Positions 8,721 to 17,975 are shown, counted from the first letter of the stretch. The stretch is 64,000 nucleotides of DNA from Nitrospirota bacterium (GCA_026387665.1 JAPLLG010000008.1:124001-188000); one strand, 5' to 3'. Translations and numbers: made by a program. The notes: a model not told the origin generated them from the sequence alone.

Positions 8721-9656
8721 ATGGAATCGATCGGTGAGTTTTTCAGGCAGGTGCGAGAGACGAAGGGGCTGACCATCGACGAGGTCGCGGCCAAGACGCG
8801 CATTCGGACCGATTTCGTGAAGGCCTTGGAAGACGGGAACTTTGCTAAGTTGCCGGATCAGGTGTTTGCGCGGGGTTTTGTCCGGTCCTATGCCAGGTCT
8901 CTTGGCCTTGATGAGGACGATGCCATTCAGCGGTTCGTGCAGTCGGCCGGCGCCTATTACGACAAGCAAATTGAACGGGACCGTCTCAAGCTCAGGCAGG
9001 CGGAGGAAGAGCGGAAGCGGTTAGCTAATCGCAAGGCCGTCGCGGTGGCGATCGGCATCGCTATCCTTACGCTCATTTTCCTGTTAAGCCGGGAACAGTC
9101 CTCGCTGTTGGTTCGCCGTTCAAGTTCTGACCTTTCGGCCCCTGCTGCCAAGCGGACCACGCCGTTGGATCAACAGCCTCAGTCCGCGCCGCCAACTCCG
9201 CAGCCTGAGGTGGCCCCACCGGTTCCCAAGGCTCAGCCGAGCGAGCCTCCTGTTGCATCACCCAAGGTGAGCGTGGAGAGCAATGTGAAGCCAGCGCCAG
9301 GACCAACTCTCACGGTTTCGCCGGTGCCGCCGCCGATCGCTCCGGCCCCTTCGTCGTTGGGAAGCGATGGGCCGCTGGGAGGCATGTTGCTTGAAGGGAC
9401 TGGAACCACAACGGACGGGCAGTTGGTTTTGGATCTTGAGGCAACAGAGCTGAGCTGGGTTGTCGTCCAAATCGATGGAGGAAGTCCTCAAGAGGCCCTG
9501 CTCAGGCCTGGAGAAAAGGGCCGATGGAAAGGCCAGGATCAGTTTGTCTTGACGCTCGGCAATGCCGGGGGCGTCAAAGGCGAGCTCAATGGCAAGCCGC
9601 AAAAGCCCTTCGGCCCGAGTGGGAAAGTCGCTCGCGATATCGTCATTAAGCGTTAA
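8721..9656 (+). CDS. RodZ-like transmembrane helix-turn-helix protein
   Basis: A 311-residue protein. The N terminus is a Cro/RodZ-type helix-turn-helix (FFRQVRETKGLTIDEVAAKT, then FVKALEDGNFAKLPDQVFARGFVRSYA, the classic HTH_25 signature). A basic, coiled juxtamembrane segment (RLKLRQAEEERKRLANRK) and one transmembrane helix at about residues 113-130 follow. A Pro/Ala-rich periplasmic linker then leads to a small C-terminal beta domain of the DUF4115 type (SWVVVQIDGGSPQEALLRPG). RodZ links MreB to the wall-elongation complex. Architecture and position are convincing; the symbol is withheld because divergent members have other roles. Confidence 0.85.
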   Translation: MESIGEFFRQVRETKGLTIDEVAAKTRIRTDFVKALEDGNFAKLPDQVFARGFVRSYARSLGLDEDDAIQRFVQSAGAYYDKQIERDRLKLRQAEEERKRLANRKAVAVAIGIAILTLIFLLSREQSSLLVRRSSSDLSAPAAKRTTPLDQQPQSAPPTPQPEVAPPVPKAQPSEPPVASPKVSVESNVKPAPGPTLTVSPVPPPIAPAPSSLGSDGPLGGMLLEGTGTTTDGQLVLDLEATELSWVVVQIDGGSPQEALLRPGEKGRWKGQDQFVLTLGNAGGVKGELNGKPQKPFGPSGKVARDIVIKR

Positions 9657-9985
9657 CGGTTCTCTATCCACGTTTCGCCTGGGTACCAGCCTTCCTGGAA
9701 TCCTCACCGAGCCAGGCTCTGGGGTCGACCGGCGGCTCCCGCGCCGCTGGTTTGTGGCGCAAGAGGAATGGCTGTGGCGCAATGGCGCCACTCCTTTGAG
9801 CCTGTCGCGATCTTTGGGAGAGTGCCTGTTCCTAACTAACTGAAATAACGTGTCCTGCTGTGCCGGGGTTCTGGCACGAGCTTTGAGTATTCTGCTATGT
9901 AACAGGACTGAAACAGGCGGAGTGGCAGCGCGTACGGGGTAGGGCATGACAGTCCTGGCGCACTGTAGGTAGTCCCCCGGATTGC
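9657..9985. other. Intergenic stretch without a recognisable gene
   Basis: The stretch between the RodZ-like gene and the promoter of the small cytochrome holds no convincing gene, tRNA or strong terminator. Short open frames here have no ribosome site and no recognisable protein pattern. A few imperfect GC-rich inverted repeats (around 9730-9790, repeats of a GTGGCGCAA word) are visible but no clear structure emerges. Confidence 0.6.
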
Positions 9986-10015
9986 TTGACATAAGTGGAG
10001 GGCCGTTGCTATATT
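9986..10015 (+). promoter_or_regulatory. Sigma-70-type promoter for the small cytochrome c gene
   Basis: A perfect TTGACA -35 box at 9986-9991 is followed after 18 bp by TATATT at 10010-10015. It lies about 93 bp upstream of the cytochrome start codon, leaving a leader of roughly 85 nt with a strong AAAGGAGG ribosome site. Read from sequence only. Confidence 0.65.
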
Positions 10016-10107
10016 CGCCGGCGTTTTGTCGTCTTGTCACGGATCATGCGAGCCAGCGGCCAAGGCCGAGTTCATGTGCGGTGGTTAAACACAAAGGAGG
10101 CAGTCTG

Positions 10108-10554
10108 ATGGGTTATGTTGCGAAGTTTTTGGGAATCAGCGCAGCGCTGTTGATGTTGTCGGTTTCGGTGGTGGGAGCTGAAGAGCGTGAGCCGCTGAAG
10201 CCCCGCGTTCCGGCTGATCAGATGAGCGACGCGAAGGCCATGAAGAATCCGGTCGCCGTGACCCCGGAGAGCATTGCGAAGGGCAAGGCGCTGTTCGAGG
10301 GCAAGGGCACCTGCTTCAATTGTCATGGCAAGGAAGGGAATGGCCAGGGCCCGGCCGGTGCGATTTTGAATCCGAGCCCCCGCGATTTCACGAATTGCAA
10401 GTTCCACAAGAAGCGGAAAGATGGCGAGCTCTTCTGGGTGATCAAGAACGGCAGCGCGGGAACGGGGATGGTCTCCTTGATCCCGGCCGCGATCAACGAA
10501 GAAGAAGCCTGGACGATCATCAACTACGAGCGGAGCTTCTGCAAAGGCGAGTAG
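10108..10554 (+). CDS. Small periplasmic monohaem cytochrome c
   Basis: A 148-residue secreted class I cytochrome c. Start ATG 10108 follows AAAGGAGG; longer readings upstream cross the promoter and are rejected. The signal peptide ends around VVGAEE. One haem site, CFNCH, is at residues 69-73, followed by GKEGNGQGPAG. The likely axial Met is in the GMVSLIP segment (TGMVSLIPAAINEEEAW), typical of cytochrome_CBB3/class I folds. It has its own promoter and terminator, so it is a single-gene unit, probably an abundant electron shuttle between periplasmic oxidoreductases and the terminal oxidase. The partner is inferred. Confidence 0.9.
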   Translation: MGYVAKFLGISAALLMLSVSVVGAEEREPLKPRVPADQMSDAKAMKNPVAVTPESIAKGKALFEGKGTCFNCHGKEGNGQGPAGAILNPSPRDFTNCKFHKKRKDGELFWVIKNGSAGTGMVSLIPAAINEEEAWTIINYERSFCKGE

Positions 10555-10576
10555 TTTCGTCGTAAGGTCAGTGTAA

Positions 10577-10614
10577 GAGAGGGTGGAGGATTCATTTCTC
10601 CACCCTCTCTTTTT
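10577..10614 (+). terminator. Rho-independent terminator after the cytochrome c gene
   Basis: A perfect 12-bp stem (10577-10588 with 10598-10609) with a 9-nt loop is followed by a run of T at 10610-10614. It lies 22 bp after the cytochrome stop codon. Confidence 0.9.
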
Positions 10615-10761
10615 ATCTGCGGATCGTGGGCTGTGTTATCGAAGCGTCGTGATGTGAGGGACCGGCTTCATGGCTCGTATCGCCTGCTCGAGTACCATGC
10701 CGAGGGGAACGGTCTGGTGTGGCCTTCCGGGGGCGAGGAGTGCGACTGGCTGAGGCGGCGC

Positions 10762-12654
10762 TTAGTGCGCTTCGGCGCCTCGGATGGCGGCCGGTTTGGT
10801 CAATATCAAAGCAGCCGAAGGGTCGGTTGAGCGAAGGGCTGGAGCAATCAAGAGTCGTTGTTCCTGATTCATGTGAGCCTTGGAGGCCCAGAGCACTTTC
10901 TGGCTGAGATAGCCCACTGTTTCGCCGATGGTCACGTCACCGTCCCGGTTGGTGTCGGCTTCACCTCGCAGCGCCCGCAGCAGATAGTAGGTGAAGAGCC
11001 CATGCCGATGCTGGTCGTCTTCCAGGCCCCGCCCGATGCCGTTGATTCCGATGACATGGAGGGTTGAGCTTCCCGCGGGATTCCATTGGGGGAGGGCTGC
11101 CTTGGTTTTGCCATCCGGCCCCATACGAGACACAATTCCATCGAAGAGAAACAGCGTCTGTTTCGCTTTTAGGCGGGACAGCGCTGCCTCCAAATCCTTG
11201 AGCGGATATGCGCGTGAGGTGCTCGCGACTGTTCCATCGTAGGGGATCAGGAACGTTTCTCCTGTCGAAGATACTGAGGCCAGCCCGGCGAAATAGACAA
11301 TGACGACCGCGTCCTTGTTCATGTGGGAGGGCAGCCAGTCCATCAGGGCTTCGTCAATATCCGGTCGTAACGCTTTCCAGTCTTGCAGCAGCCGGACATT
11401 GGAGGCTGGCAACCCGCCGATGGACTGAAAATAGCTCGAGACGATTTCTGCGTCTGAGGACGCGAACTTGCGGGAGGAGACTCGTTTATCCCGATAGGCG
11501 CTGATCCCGATGGAGATCAGGTAGGTGTGGGGCTGCCGAAATCCTGTTGCCATTGCGGGGATCTGATCCACGTCGTCAGACTTGATGCCGGTCGGTTGAA
11601 CCGACAGGGCCAGGGTTTGAGGCTGTGGCTGCGCACCGGTTCCCGAAGTGGAGACGGCGACCTGGAGTTCGGCCTTCTGCTGTTGGACGGCCTGCGGCAA
11701 CGTGGCCGTAAATTCGATCGAGCGGGACTGGCCTGGTTGGAGTCGTCCGGCCGTCAATGTAGCGGTCGGAAATTGGGCCAGCAACGATGCGGTTCCCGTC
11801 AGGCTCGCGGTGACGCCCTGCAGTTCCTGTTCCCCTCCGTTCACGAGGTCGATGCGCACCCTGATGCGTTCGCCTCCCTCGAAGACCAAATTGCCGTTCT
11901 CGTCCAGCACGGTGGCTTTGAACGAAAGAGCCGATGGCGCGCCTTTGGCCTGCTGGGTCGTTGTCGGTGAAGAGGGTTTCAGGGGCGAGGCTGCCACGGT
12001 TGCCGGCTTTGGGCTCCCTGGCGCAGCTAGCTGGGTCCGGACGGCCCGAATGAAATGCGTCGAGAGAGTGATCCCTGCGTCATGCACAAACTCTCCGATA
12101 TTGCCGTAATCGCAGCGTCTTCCGGTCGGTTCAAGAATCAGTCGTTGGTTGTGCGTGAAGGCGATAGTCTGCTGGCCTAGCTCTTTTCCCGCAGCATCCT
12201 TAAACGTGACGAGTGTGTCGAGGGTGATGTCCGCCGGCACCCGGTCATAGACATTATCTGTCCAGAGTTTGAGGCTCGAGCGTTGAAGCGTGATCACGAT
12301 CTCTGTGTCCGGCTGGACCGGCGCGGCAATGCCACCGGTGACGGTTACAGCGGTAAAGTTTTGAGCGGCCGCATCAATCATGATCGATTCGGCTTCTTCT
12401 CCCACATTGAGCTCGTGCGGGCTATTGCATCCATCGACGTACGGCATGGTGAGCTTGCTAAAGGCAGGGTCAAAGGTCAGTTTGACCGAGTTGGCCAGAC
12501 GCGGACCCATATCCGGCAACGGAGTCCTGTGGAGTGCGGAGGCTACTTTCTCGCAGCCCCATAATCCGTTTGCAGCGATGAGCAGGCAGAAGGGAGCGGC
12601 CCATCGCAGGGTGCGTTGTTGAGGGGAGTGTGCCGGGAGTCGTGTGATGGCCAT
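10762..12654 (-). CDS. Caspase-fold lipoprotein lacking the catalytic dyad
   Basis: A ~630-residue protein read leftwards. The start at 12654 gives a signal peptide with lipobox LWGC; an upstream ATG at 12750 would add 32 residues ahead of it. The middle holds a beta-sandwich region resembling a CARDB/DUF11-type domain (ENGNLVFEGGERIRVRIDLVNGG). The C-terminal ~230 residues look like a peptidase C14 (caspase/metacaspase) domain: YLISIGISAYRD, an AEIVSSYF helix, IVYFAGLA, then LFLFDGIVSRMG. Active members have a His in the first motif (YFSGHG type) and a Cys in the second (DACHSG type); here both positions are replaced. An EF-hand-like acidic turn (DTNRDGDVTIGE) follows. It is probably a pseudo-enzyme or binding protein. 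Confidence 0.7.
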   Translation of the reverse strand: MAITRLPAHSPQQRTLRWAAPFCLLIAANGLWGCEKVASALHRTPLPDMGPRLANSVKLTFDPAFSKLTMPYVDGCNSPHELNVGEEAESIMIDAAAQNFTAVTVTGGIAAPVQPDTEIVITLQRSSLKLWTDNVYDRVPADITLDTLVTFKDAAGKELGQQTIAFTHNQRLILEPTGRRCDYGNIGEFVHDAGITLSTHFIRAVRTQLAAPGSPKPATVAASPLKPSSPTTTQQAKGAPSALSFKATVLDENGNLVFEGGERIRVRIDLVNGGEQELQGVTASLTGTASLLAQFPTATLTAGRLQPGQSRSIEFTATLPQAVQQQKAELQVAVSTSGTGAQPQPQTLALSVQPTGIKSDDVDQIPAMATGFRQPHTYLISIGISAYRDKRVSSRKFASSDAEIVSSYFQSIGGLPASNVRLLQDWKALRPDIDEALMDWLPSHMNKDAVVIVYFAGLASVSSTGETFLIPYDGTVASTSRAYPLKDLEAALSRLKAKQTLFLFDGIVSRMGPDGKTKAALPQWNPAGSSTLHVIGINGIGRGLEDDQHRHGLFTYYLLRALRGEADTNRDGDVTIGETVGYLSQKVLWASKAHMNQEQRLLIAPALRSTDPSAALILTKPAAIRGAEAH

Positions 12655-12826
12655 AGGCTGGAAAGTCTGTGTGTCGTGATGGGTTGGGTCGCTGACACTC
12701 AAGGCGCACCGTACCGAAATGTCAGGATGAATGCAACAGGGCGCAGTCATGCCTTGCGAGCTTGCGAGCCCTCAGTTATCCTGCGCTCCTGGCAGAGGCT
12801 ATGCTGAGAGAAGGGGCTCGAGACCG

Positions 12827-14554
12827 ATGTTGATACTGGGTCTGTCGAACATGCGGGATGCCGCGGCGGCGCTGGTCGAGAACGGCCGAGTCATTGCTGC
12901 GGCGGAAGAAGAACGGTTCGTTCGGGTGAAGCATGTCACGGCCCTGCCGGTGCAGGCGATTCGCTATTGTCTCCGCGAGGCAGGCCTGCGCCTCTGCGAC
13001 GTCGATGCGGTCGCGGTACCCTGGAAGTACTGGCAGGTCGGCCGGCGGGGAGCCCTGGCTCTGGGGGCGATGCTACGGTCGCCGCAGCTCTGTTGGGTGA
13101 AGGGCAAGAGGAGCGCCGAGCGAATGGCTCAGGAATGGAAGGAGCTCGTCTTTCTCCAAAGCAATCTCACCAGGCAGATCGACGGAACCGCCTGCCCGAA
13201 ACCAGTCTTTCTGGACCATCATCTCTGTCATGCAGCCAGCACGGTGCTGGTGTCGCCGTTCGACCAGGCGGCCGTGCTCATCGTGGACGGAGCGTCGGAA
13301 GCCCATACGACGATGTTAGCCAGGGCCGACGGTCAAGACATTCAGGTGCTGAAACGGATTTCCCTTCCCCATTCAGCCGGACAGTTTTACGCGGCTATCA
13401 CCGCCTATCTGGGATTCAAGCCGGATCACGATGAATATATTGTGATGGGGTTGGCGGCTTATGGGGAGCCACGATTTGCAGCGGCTCTCCGTGAACAGGT
13501 CCTCCGGCTCCTCCCCGATGGTGGGTTCGAATTGAATACGCAGATCTTCGATTTTCACTTGGCCCGGCATCGGATTTTCTCTCCCGCCATCCTCAGACTG
13601 TTAGGCCAAAATCGGCAGCCGGATGAAGACGTGACGCAGCGGCATAAGGATGTGGCGGCCAGCGCACAGCTGGTTCTGGAGGAGACCCTGCTCCATCTCG
13701 CGCGTCATCTGCAGCAGTTGACCGGTCTCGATCGGCTCTGTCTTGCCGGAGGCGTGGCCTATAATTGTGTGGCCAACAGTCGTCTGTGGCGGGAGACTGG
13801 ATTCCGCGAGGTCTATATCCCTTCGGCAGCGGGAGATTCAGGCGCGGCTCTGGGCGCGGCCCTCTGGCTGACCCACCGGCGCGGAGCCTTGACCGAACGG
13901 ACGGTCCTGCGATCCGCTTCCTGGGGGCCTGAGTTTACCGAACAGGAATGTCTGTCAGCGCTTGAGAGGGCCGGCTTGTCCGCTTCGCGTCTTCCGGATG
14001 ATGAACTTTGCGAGACGGTGGCTCGTGAACTGGCCAATGGCCGCCTGGTCTGTTGGTTCCAGGGCCGGATGGAATGGGGACCGCGAGGCCTGGGCAATCG
14101 CAGCCTATTGGCCGATCCGCGCCGCGAGGACATGAGGGAGCTGATCAATGCCAAGGTGAAGCTTCGGGAGCCCTTTCGTCCCTTTGCCCCTTCGGTCCTT
14201 GAAGAAAGGGCATCGGAGTATTTTGATCTTCCGTCACCCTCGCCCTTTATGTTGTTGACGGTTCCGGTTTTGCCTTCGGCGAAGGGGCTGATTCCGGCCG
14301 TGGTCCATGTGGATGGTTCGGCGCGGGTGCAAACAGTGGATAAGACCTCCAATCCTCGCTATCGTCTGTTGCTCGAAACCTTCGGTCGTCAGACCGGCGT
14401 GCCGGTGCTCCTGAATACCTCGTTCAATGTGAACGAGCCCATCGTCTGCACTCCGGACGAGGCGATCAACTGTTTCCTCCGCACGGAAGTCGAGTGGCTG
14501 GTGCTGGGAAATCTGCTGGTGCAGCAACCAGCCTCCGCGGGGCGTCGCGCATGA
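12827..14554 (+). CDS. NodU/CmcH-family carbamoyltransferase
   Basis: A 575-residue carbamoyltransferase. Start ATG 12827 follows AAGGGG and gives the family N terminus MLILGLSNMRDAAAALVENG. Metal and phosphate-binding motifs of the Kae1-like domain are present: FLDHHLCHAAST, IVDGASEAHTTM and LAGGVAYNCVANSRL. The C-terminal O-carbamoyl transfer domain has GRMEWGPRGLGNRSLLADPR, KLREPFRPFAPSVL and NTSFNVNEPIVCTP. Such enzymes move the carbamoyl group of carbamoyl phosphate onto a hydroxyl of a sugar or natural product. Overlap with a membrane protein and proximity to a GT2 gene suggest a glycan substrate; this is inference. Confidence 0.9.
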   Translation: MLILGLSNMRDAAAALVENGRVIAAAEEERFVRVKHVTALPVQAIRYCLREAGLRLCDVDAVAVPWKYWQVGRRGALALGAMLRSPQLCWVKGKRSAERMAQEWKELVFLQSNLTRQIDGTACPKPVFLDHHLCHAASTVLVSPFDQAAVLIVDGASEAHTTMLARADGQDIQVLKRISLPHSAGQFYAAITAYLGFKPDHDEYIVMGLAAYGEPRFAAALREQVLRLLPDGGFELNTQIFDFHLARHRIFSPAILRLLGQNRQPDEDVTQRHKDVAASAQLVLEETLLHLARHLQQLTGLDRLCLAGGVAYNCVANSRLWRETGFREVYIPSAAGDSGAALGAALWLTHRRGALTERTVLRSASWGPEFTEQECLSALERAGLSASRLPDDELCETVARELANGRLVCWFQGRMEWGPRGLGNRSLLADPRREDMRELINAKVKLREPFRPFAPSVLEERASEYFDLPSPSPFMLLTVPVLPSAKGLIPAVVHVDGSARVQTVDKTSNPRYRLLLETFGRQTGVPVLLNTSFNVNEPIVCTPDEAINCFLRTEVEWLVLGNLLVQQPASAGRRA

Positions 14555-16068
14555 GGCACGAGGCGAAGGGGGAAAAATCATTTCCCGCCCTCGATGCCTT
14601 GCTCCTGCTGCTTATCCTGAATTTCACGCTCCAGCCCCTGACAGAACCGGACTTCGGCTGGCACCTGCGGACCGGGCTCGATCTTCTTCGACAGGGCGGG
14701 GTTTTGCCGGCCCTGGATCCCTATTCCCACACCATGCCCGATTGGCCCTGGGTTGAACATGCCTGGTTGACCGACCTGATTATTGGAACGTTCTATTCAT
14801 TGTCCGGCGCCTTAGGGGTCATCCTCTTTTTTGCTGCGGTGACGGCAGGAGCCTGGCTGGTCGCGAGTCTTTCGGTTCACTGCAACAGGACCTACCGCCT
14901 CCTCGCCTGTGCTTTGTCCCTGTGGGTGGCTCTGCCGTTTCTGGGGGCGAGAACCCAGATGGTCACATTGCTAGGCCTTGCGGCTCTGCTGGTGATGCTC
15001 GAACGAAATAAGAATGAGCAAAGCCGTGTGCTCTGGCTGATTCCTCCGTTGTTTCTGCTCTGGGCCAACTTGCACGGAGGGTTTACTGCCGGGCTGTTTC
15101 TGCTGGGGCTCGTGGCCGCCAGTTCCGCGACGGTCAAAGTGGTTGTCGCTCGGGTGCCTGGGCTTGCCGCCCGTCTCGATGAAGCGATTCCCTCCTGGCC
15201 TACGATCTGGCAGCTGGTAGTGGCAGCGGGAATCGCATCGTTGGTCACGTTGGTGAATCCCTATGGCTGGCGATTGTATGGGGAGATCATTGATTCCCTG
15301 TCAAATCGATTCATGCTCGATAGTTTGCAGGAGTGGCAGCCTCTGTCGTTGAACTCGCTGGCTGGCCGGAGCTATGCGATCTACTTGGCAGGACTGGGGC
15401 TGGCGATGGCGGCTTGGTACCGGCGCATTGAACCGGTACGCTGGATGTTGTGGAGCGTGTTTCTGATTCTGTCGCTTCGTCACATGCGAAACATTCCGTT
15501 CTTTCTTTTGGTCACGCTTCCCCTCTGTGCCGAGTTGCTGGCGAGAGGATTGGGTCAACTGACAAGCTGGCTCAGGCTGGATGCTGTTCCTGCCAGGCAA
15601 TGGTTGCTGGCAGGGACGCTCGCAGGAGGACTGTTCCTAGTCTGGCTGGGGCCGGACCATCTCCAGCGGGTCGTGCAATCAGGCTTGCAGCCTGCCGAGT
15701 ACTTCAAGGGCACGGCCTATCCGATTGAGGCAGTCCAGTGGGTTCGATCGCATCGGGAGCTGGTAGGGACCCGCCTCTATAATGACTATACATACGGAGG
15801 ATTTCTGCTCTGGTGGTTGCCGGAGGAGAAAATTTTTATCGATGGACGGATGCCGGCTTGGCGAAGCGGGTCTCGCAGGATTTTCCAGGACTATGTTGCC
15901 TTGAGTCTGACCGATCCGCCGAGCCTTTCGATCTTGAGCGCCTATTCGGTCGATTGGGCGATCGTGAAGAAAAAGAGCCTGCTGGATGAGGCGTTAGCTC
16001 GTGAAACGGCTTGGAGGCTGGAATACGAAGACGGAAAAGCTGCGATCTACGTGCGGCAGCTGGAGTGA
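14551..16068 (+). CDS. Polytopic membrane protein, GT-C-like
   Basis: A 505-residue protein starting on an ATGA overlap with the carbamoyltransferase gene. It has about ten hydrophobic segments. The early loop EPDFGWHLRTGLDLLRQG, with DPYSHTMPDWPWVEHAWLTDL, resembles the acidic first periplasmic loop of GT-C glycosyltransferases that use lipid-linked sugars. A soluble C-terminal portion (YNDYTYGGFLLWWLPEEKIFIDGRMPAWRS) is shared by many uncharacterised proteins of this type. The tight coupling suggests joint action with the carbamoyltransferase on a surface glycan or lipid. The GT-C assignment is by resemblance only. Confidence 0.6.
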   Translation: MRHEAKGEKSFPALDALLLLLILNFTLQPLTEPDFGWHLRTGLDLLRQGGVLPALDPYSHTMPDWPWVEHAWLTDLIIGTFYSLSGALGVILFFAAVTAGAWLVASLSVHCNRTYRLLACALSLWVALPFLGARTQMVTLLGLAALLVMLERNKNEQSRVLWLIPPLFLLWANLHGGFTAGLFLLGLVAASSATVKVVVARVPGLAARLDEAIPSWPTIWQLVVAAGIASLVTLVNPYGWRLYGEIIDSLSNRFMLDSLQEWQPLSLNSLAGRSYAIYLAGLGLAMAAWYRRIEPVRWMLWSVFLILSLRHMRNIPFFLLVTLPLCAELLARGLGQLTSWLRLDAVPARQWLLAGTLAGGLFLVWLGPDHLQRVVQSGLQPAEYFKGTAYPIEAVQWVRSHRELVGTRLYNDYTYGGFLLWWLPEEKIFIDGRMPAWRSGSRRIFQDYVALSLTDPPSLSILSAYSVDWAIVKKKSLLDEALARETAWRLEYEDGKAAIYVRQLE

Positions 16069-16088
16069 GGTCGGGAAGCCGTGTCTTA

Positions 16089-16847
16089 TTACAGAGCGGT
16101 ATAGCAGCCCTTGGCGCTCTTTCGTTTGATCAGCCCCAATTCCCGTAACATGGCGAGCCCATCTCTGAGGGCATGGACCTTCGAGCCTGGTTGATCGGAC
16201 CAGTTCACCGGGATTTCCGCGATGTGATAGCCCCGTTGCCGCGCGATGTAGAGCAGTTCGAGATCGAAGCCGTAGCCGTCGATGGAGGAGACTCCAAAGA
16301 GATCTTGCGCGACAGCCCGGCGGAACAGCTTGAAGCCGCATTGTGTGTCGGCGATTCCTCTGAGGCCGCTCCGTTGCACGATGGCATTGAACAGGTTGCC
16401 CAACATTGTTCGGTGTAAGCGGGCCTTGATGGCATAGTCCGGCAACCGGGAGGCGAGTGCGCGAGAGCCGATGGCCAGGTCTGCGCCTTCCGCTAGGGCC
16501 TGTTCGAGCCGGGCGAGTTCCTGGATCGGCGTGGCGCCATCTGCGTCGGCGAAGAGTTGCAGCCGTCCGACGGCTTCCTTCATTCCCCGCCGCACAGCAG
16601 CCCCTTTCCCTTGCCGTCGTGGGGTCCGGAGTAGTCGAATTTCCGGAGCTGAAGCGATTAGAGTTTTGACTGCGGAAACAGTGGCATCGGTGCTGCCATC
16701 GTCGACCACGAGGACTTCGTAGTGTTGGCCCCGGTCGCGCATGTAGGACGTGATAGTTCGAAGATAGGGCAGGATGCGAGCGGCCTCATTATGGGCCGGA
16801 ATGACGATCGACCATTCGATGGGGCCTGAGGTTTGTTGGAGTGACAG
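16089..16847 (-). CDS. GT2 glycosyltransferase (dolichyl-phosphate-glucose synthase type), probable CTG start
   Basis: A family 2 glycosyltransferase of ~252 residues. Seen motifs: EWSIVIPAHNEAARILPYL at the N terminus, EVLVVDDGSTDAT, FADADGATP (the DxD-like site), and GFKLFRR with GYGFDLELLYIARQRGY. The first ATG (16742) lies after the conserved VIPAHNE strand, yet no ATG, GTG or TTG occurs in frame between that strand and the stop at 16917-16919. CTG at 16847 has CAAGG nine bases upstream, so it is my chosen start; an ATT/ATC start or a sequence error are alternatives. It probably transfers a sugar to a polyprenyl phosphate to feed a GT-C enzyme such as the neighbouring convergent gene. Confidence 0.78.
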   Translation of the reverse strand: MSLQQTSGPIEWSIVIPAHNEAARILPYLRTITSYMRDRGQHYEVLVVDDGSTDATVSAVKTLIASAPEIRLLRTPRRQGKGAAVRRGMKEAVGRLQLFADADGATPIQELARLEQALAEGADLAIGSRALASRLPDYAIKARLHRTMLGNLFNAIVQRSGLRGIADTQCGFKLFRRAVAQDLFGVSSIDGYGFDLELLYIARQRGYHIAEIPVNWSDQPGSKVHALRDGLAMLRELGLIKRKSAKGCYTAL

Positions 16848-17032
16848 GGGAACCAGCCTTGTTGCGGTGAACCGCGGCGGCGCCAGAGCAATACCGGATG
16901 ACGCACGGTAGCCGAGCTATGGGACGATTGCAAGGGGAGCGTGCGCTGGACTTGACAGATCTGCAGGCGGGGAGCGAACGTATCGGAGTGGGGGATATGC
17001 CTGACCAGTCTGTCGTAGCCGGGAGGTGGAGG

Positions 17033-17812
17033 ATGCGTCATTGGCTCAAACACATCAGTCTCGTGCTTAGTGTTCTGTTCGTCGTGTCCTGCGCCTCTGC
17101 CATTCCTCCTGCCAGGATCGGTGATTATGTTTCCTCTGAGCGCAGGGCTGGAGATGAGGCGTTGGCCGGGATCGATCAGCGGCCGCTCAAGGCAGGGCTG
17201 ATCGTCTTGTCGGATATGGCAGCGCCAGGCGCTGCTCCGAATTTGCCAGAAGAGGCTCTTGTCCGCCTCGTTGAGAGCCTTCAACGGGATATTGGCCGGG
17301 CGATTCCCGTGACGATACAAGAGCTGATCCCAGCTGACCAGATCAGACCGAAGTCGCAGGGGGATTGGGCGCAGTTTGCAGAGCTGGGCCGGCAGCAGGG
17401 GCTGGATTATCTGGTCCTCCTGGTGGTCTCTAGCACAGAGCAGGAGTATCCTGTGACGCTCTTTTTGGGCTGGACCACCCATGCGGAGCCTGGATTCCGC
17501 CGGGACAACTGGTCGCTGCTGGAGTTTGCCCTGTTGGACGTGAAGCACAATCAAACTGTGATGCAGGCAGAGGGGCGGGGTTGGGCCACTTTGGATTACC
17601 CGAGCGCGCCAGGGATCGAGCAATGGTATCCGGTGGTGTATCTCCGCCCCCAGGATGAGCGGCGTATCTGGCCCCCGACCTATGCCGGCGCGCCGAATAC
17701 CTTGCGGGTCGTGTCGTTTGACCAAGCGGCGAAGCGGTTGCTGCTGAAGCTTCAGAACTCCTGGCTCGGGGTGTTGGAATCAGAGGCGAAGGCCAGGAAA
17801 GCCGGTCCCTAG
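17033..17812 (+). CDS. Uncharacterised lipoprotein
   Basis: A 259-residue lipoprotein. Start ATG 17033 follows GGGAGGT at 5 bp and puts the signal peptide first ([16 protein letters not shown], lipobox VVSC). An upstream reading to 16898 adds 45 unlikely residues. The body has [28 protein letters not shown] and [17 protein letters not shown] strands, like an outer-membrane lipoprotein with a nucleotide-binding-like alpha/beta fold (similar in style to CsgG or TolB_N type domains). I do not recognise the family. It stands alone between the GT2 gene and htrA. Confidence 0.7.
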   Translation: MRHWLKHISLVLSVLFVVSCASAIPPARIGDYVSSERRAGDEALAGIDQRPLKAGLIVLSDMAAPGAAPNLPEEALVRLVESLQRDIGRAIPVTIQELIPADQIRPKSQGDWAQFAELGRQQGLDYLVLLVVSSTEQEYPVTLFLGWTTHAEPGFRRDNWSLLEFALLDVKHNQTVMQAEGRGWATLDYPSAPGIEQWYPVVYLRPQDERRIWPPTYAGAPNTLRVVSFDQAAKRLLLKLQNSWLGVLESEAKARKAGP

Positions 17813-17975
17813 AGAGATTCGATCCTGTAGCGGTCATATTCCAGTCCCCTTCGGGCTCTGTCTGGTGAGGGTCCGGCGGGGACTATTAGTCTTTGAAGCC
17901 CTTGGAAGGGATAGTGTACAATGTGCCGTTCAGCGCATGGTCTCGCGTTGGTTAACCTTGTGGAGGAACGCTGTT

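Noticed and set aside
9562-9843. A 93-codon plus-strand frame at the end of the RodZ-like gene
   Set aside because: It overlaps the RodZ-like gene out of frame, lacks a ribosome site and shows no domain pattern.
10633-11067. Short plus-strand frames opposite the 3' end of the caspase-fold gene
   Set aside because: No ribosome site or recognisable motif; the minus-strand gene explains the coding signal.
16952-16984. TTGACA (16952-16957) as a promoter for the lipoprotein gene at 17033
   Set aside because: No acceptable -10 box is found 16-19 bp downstream.
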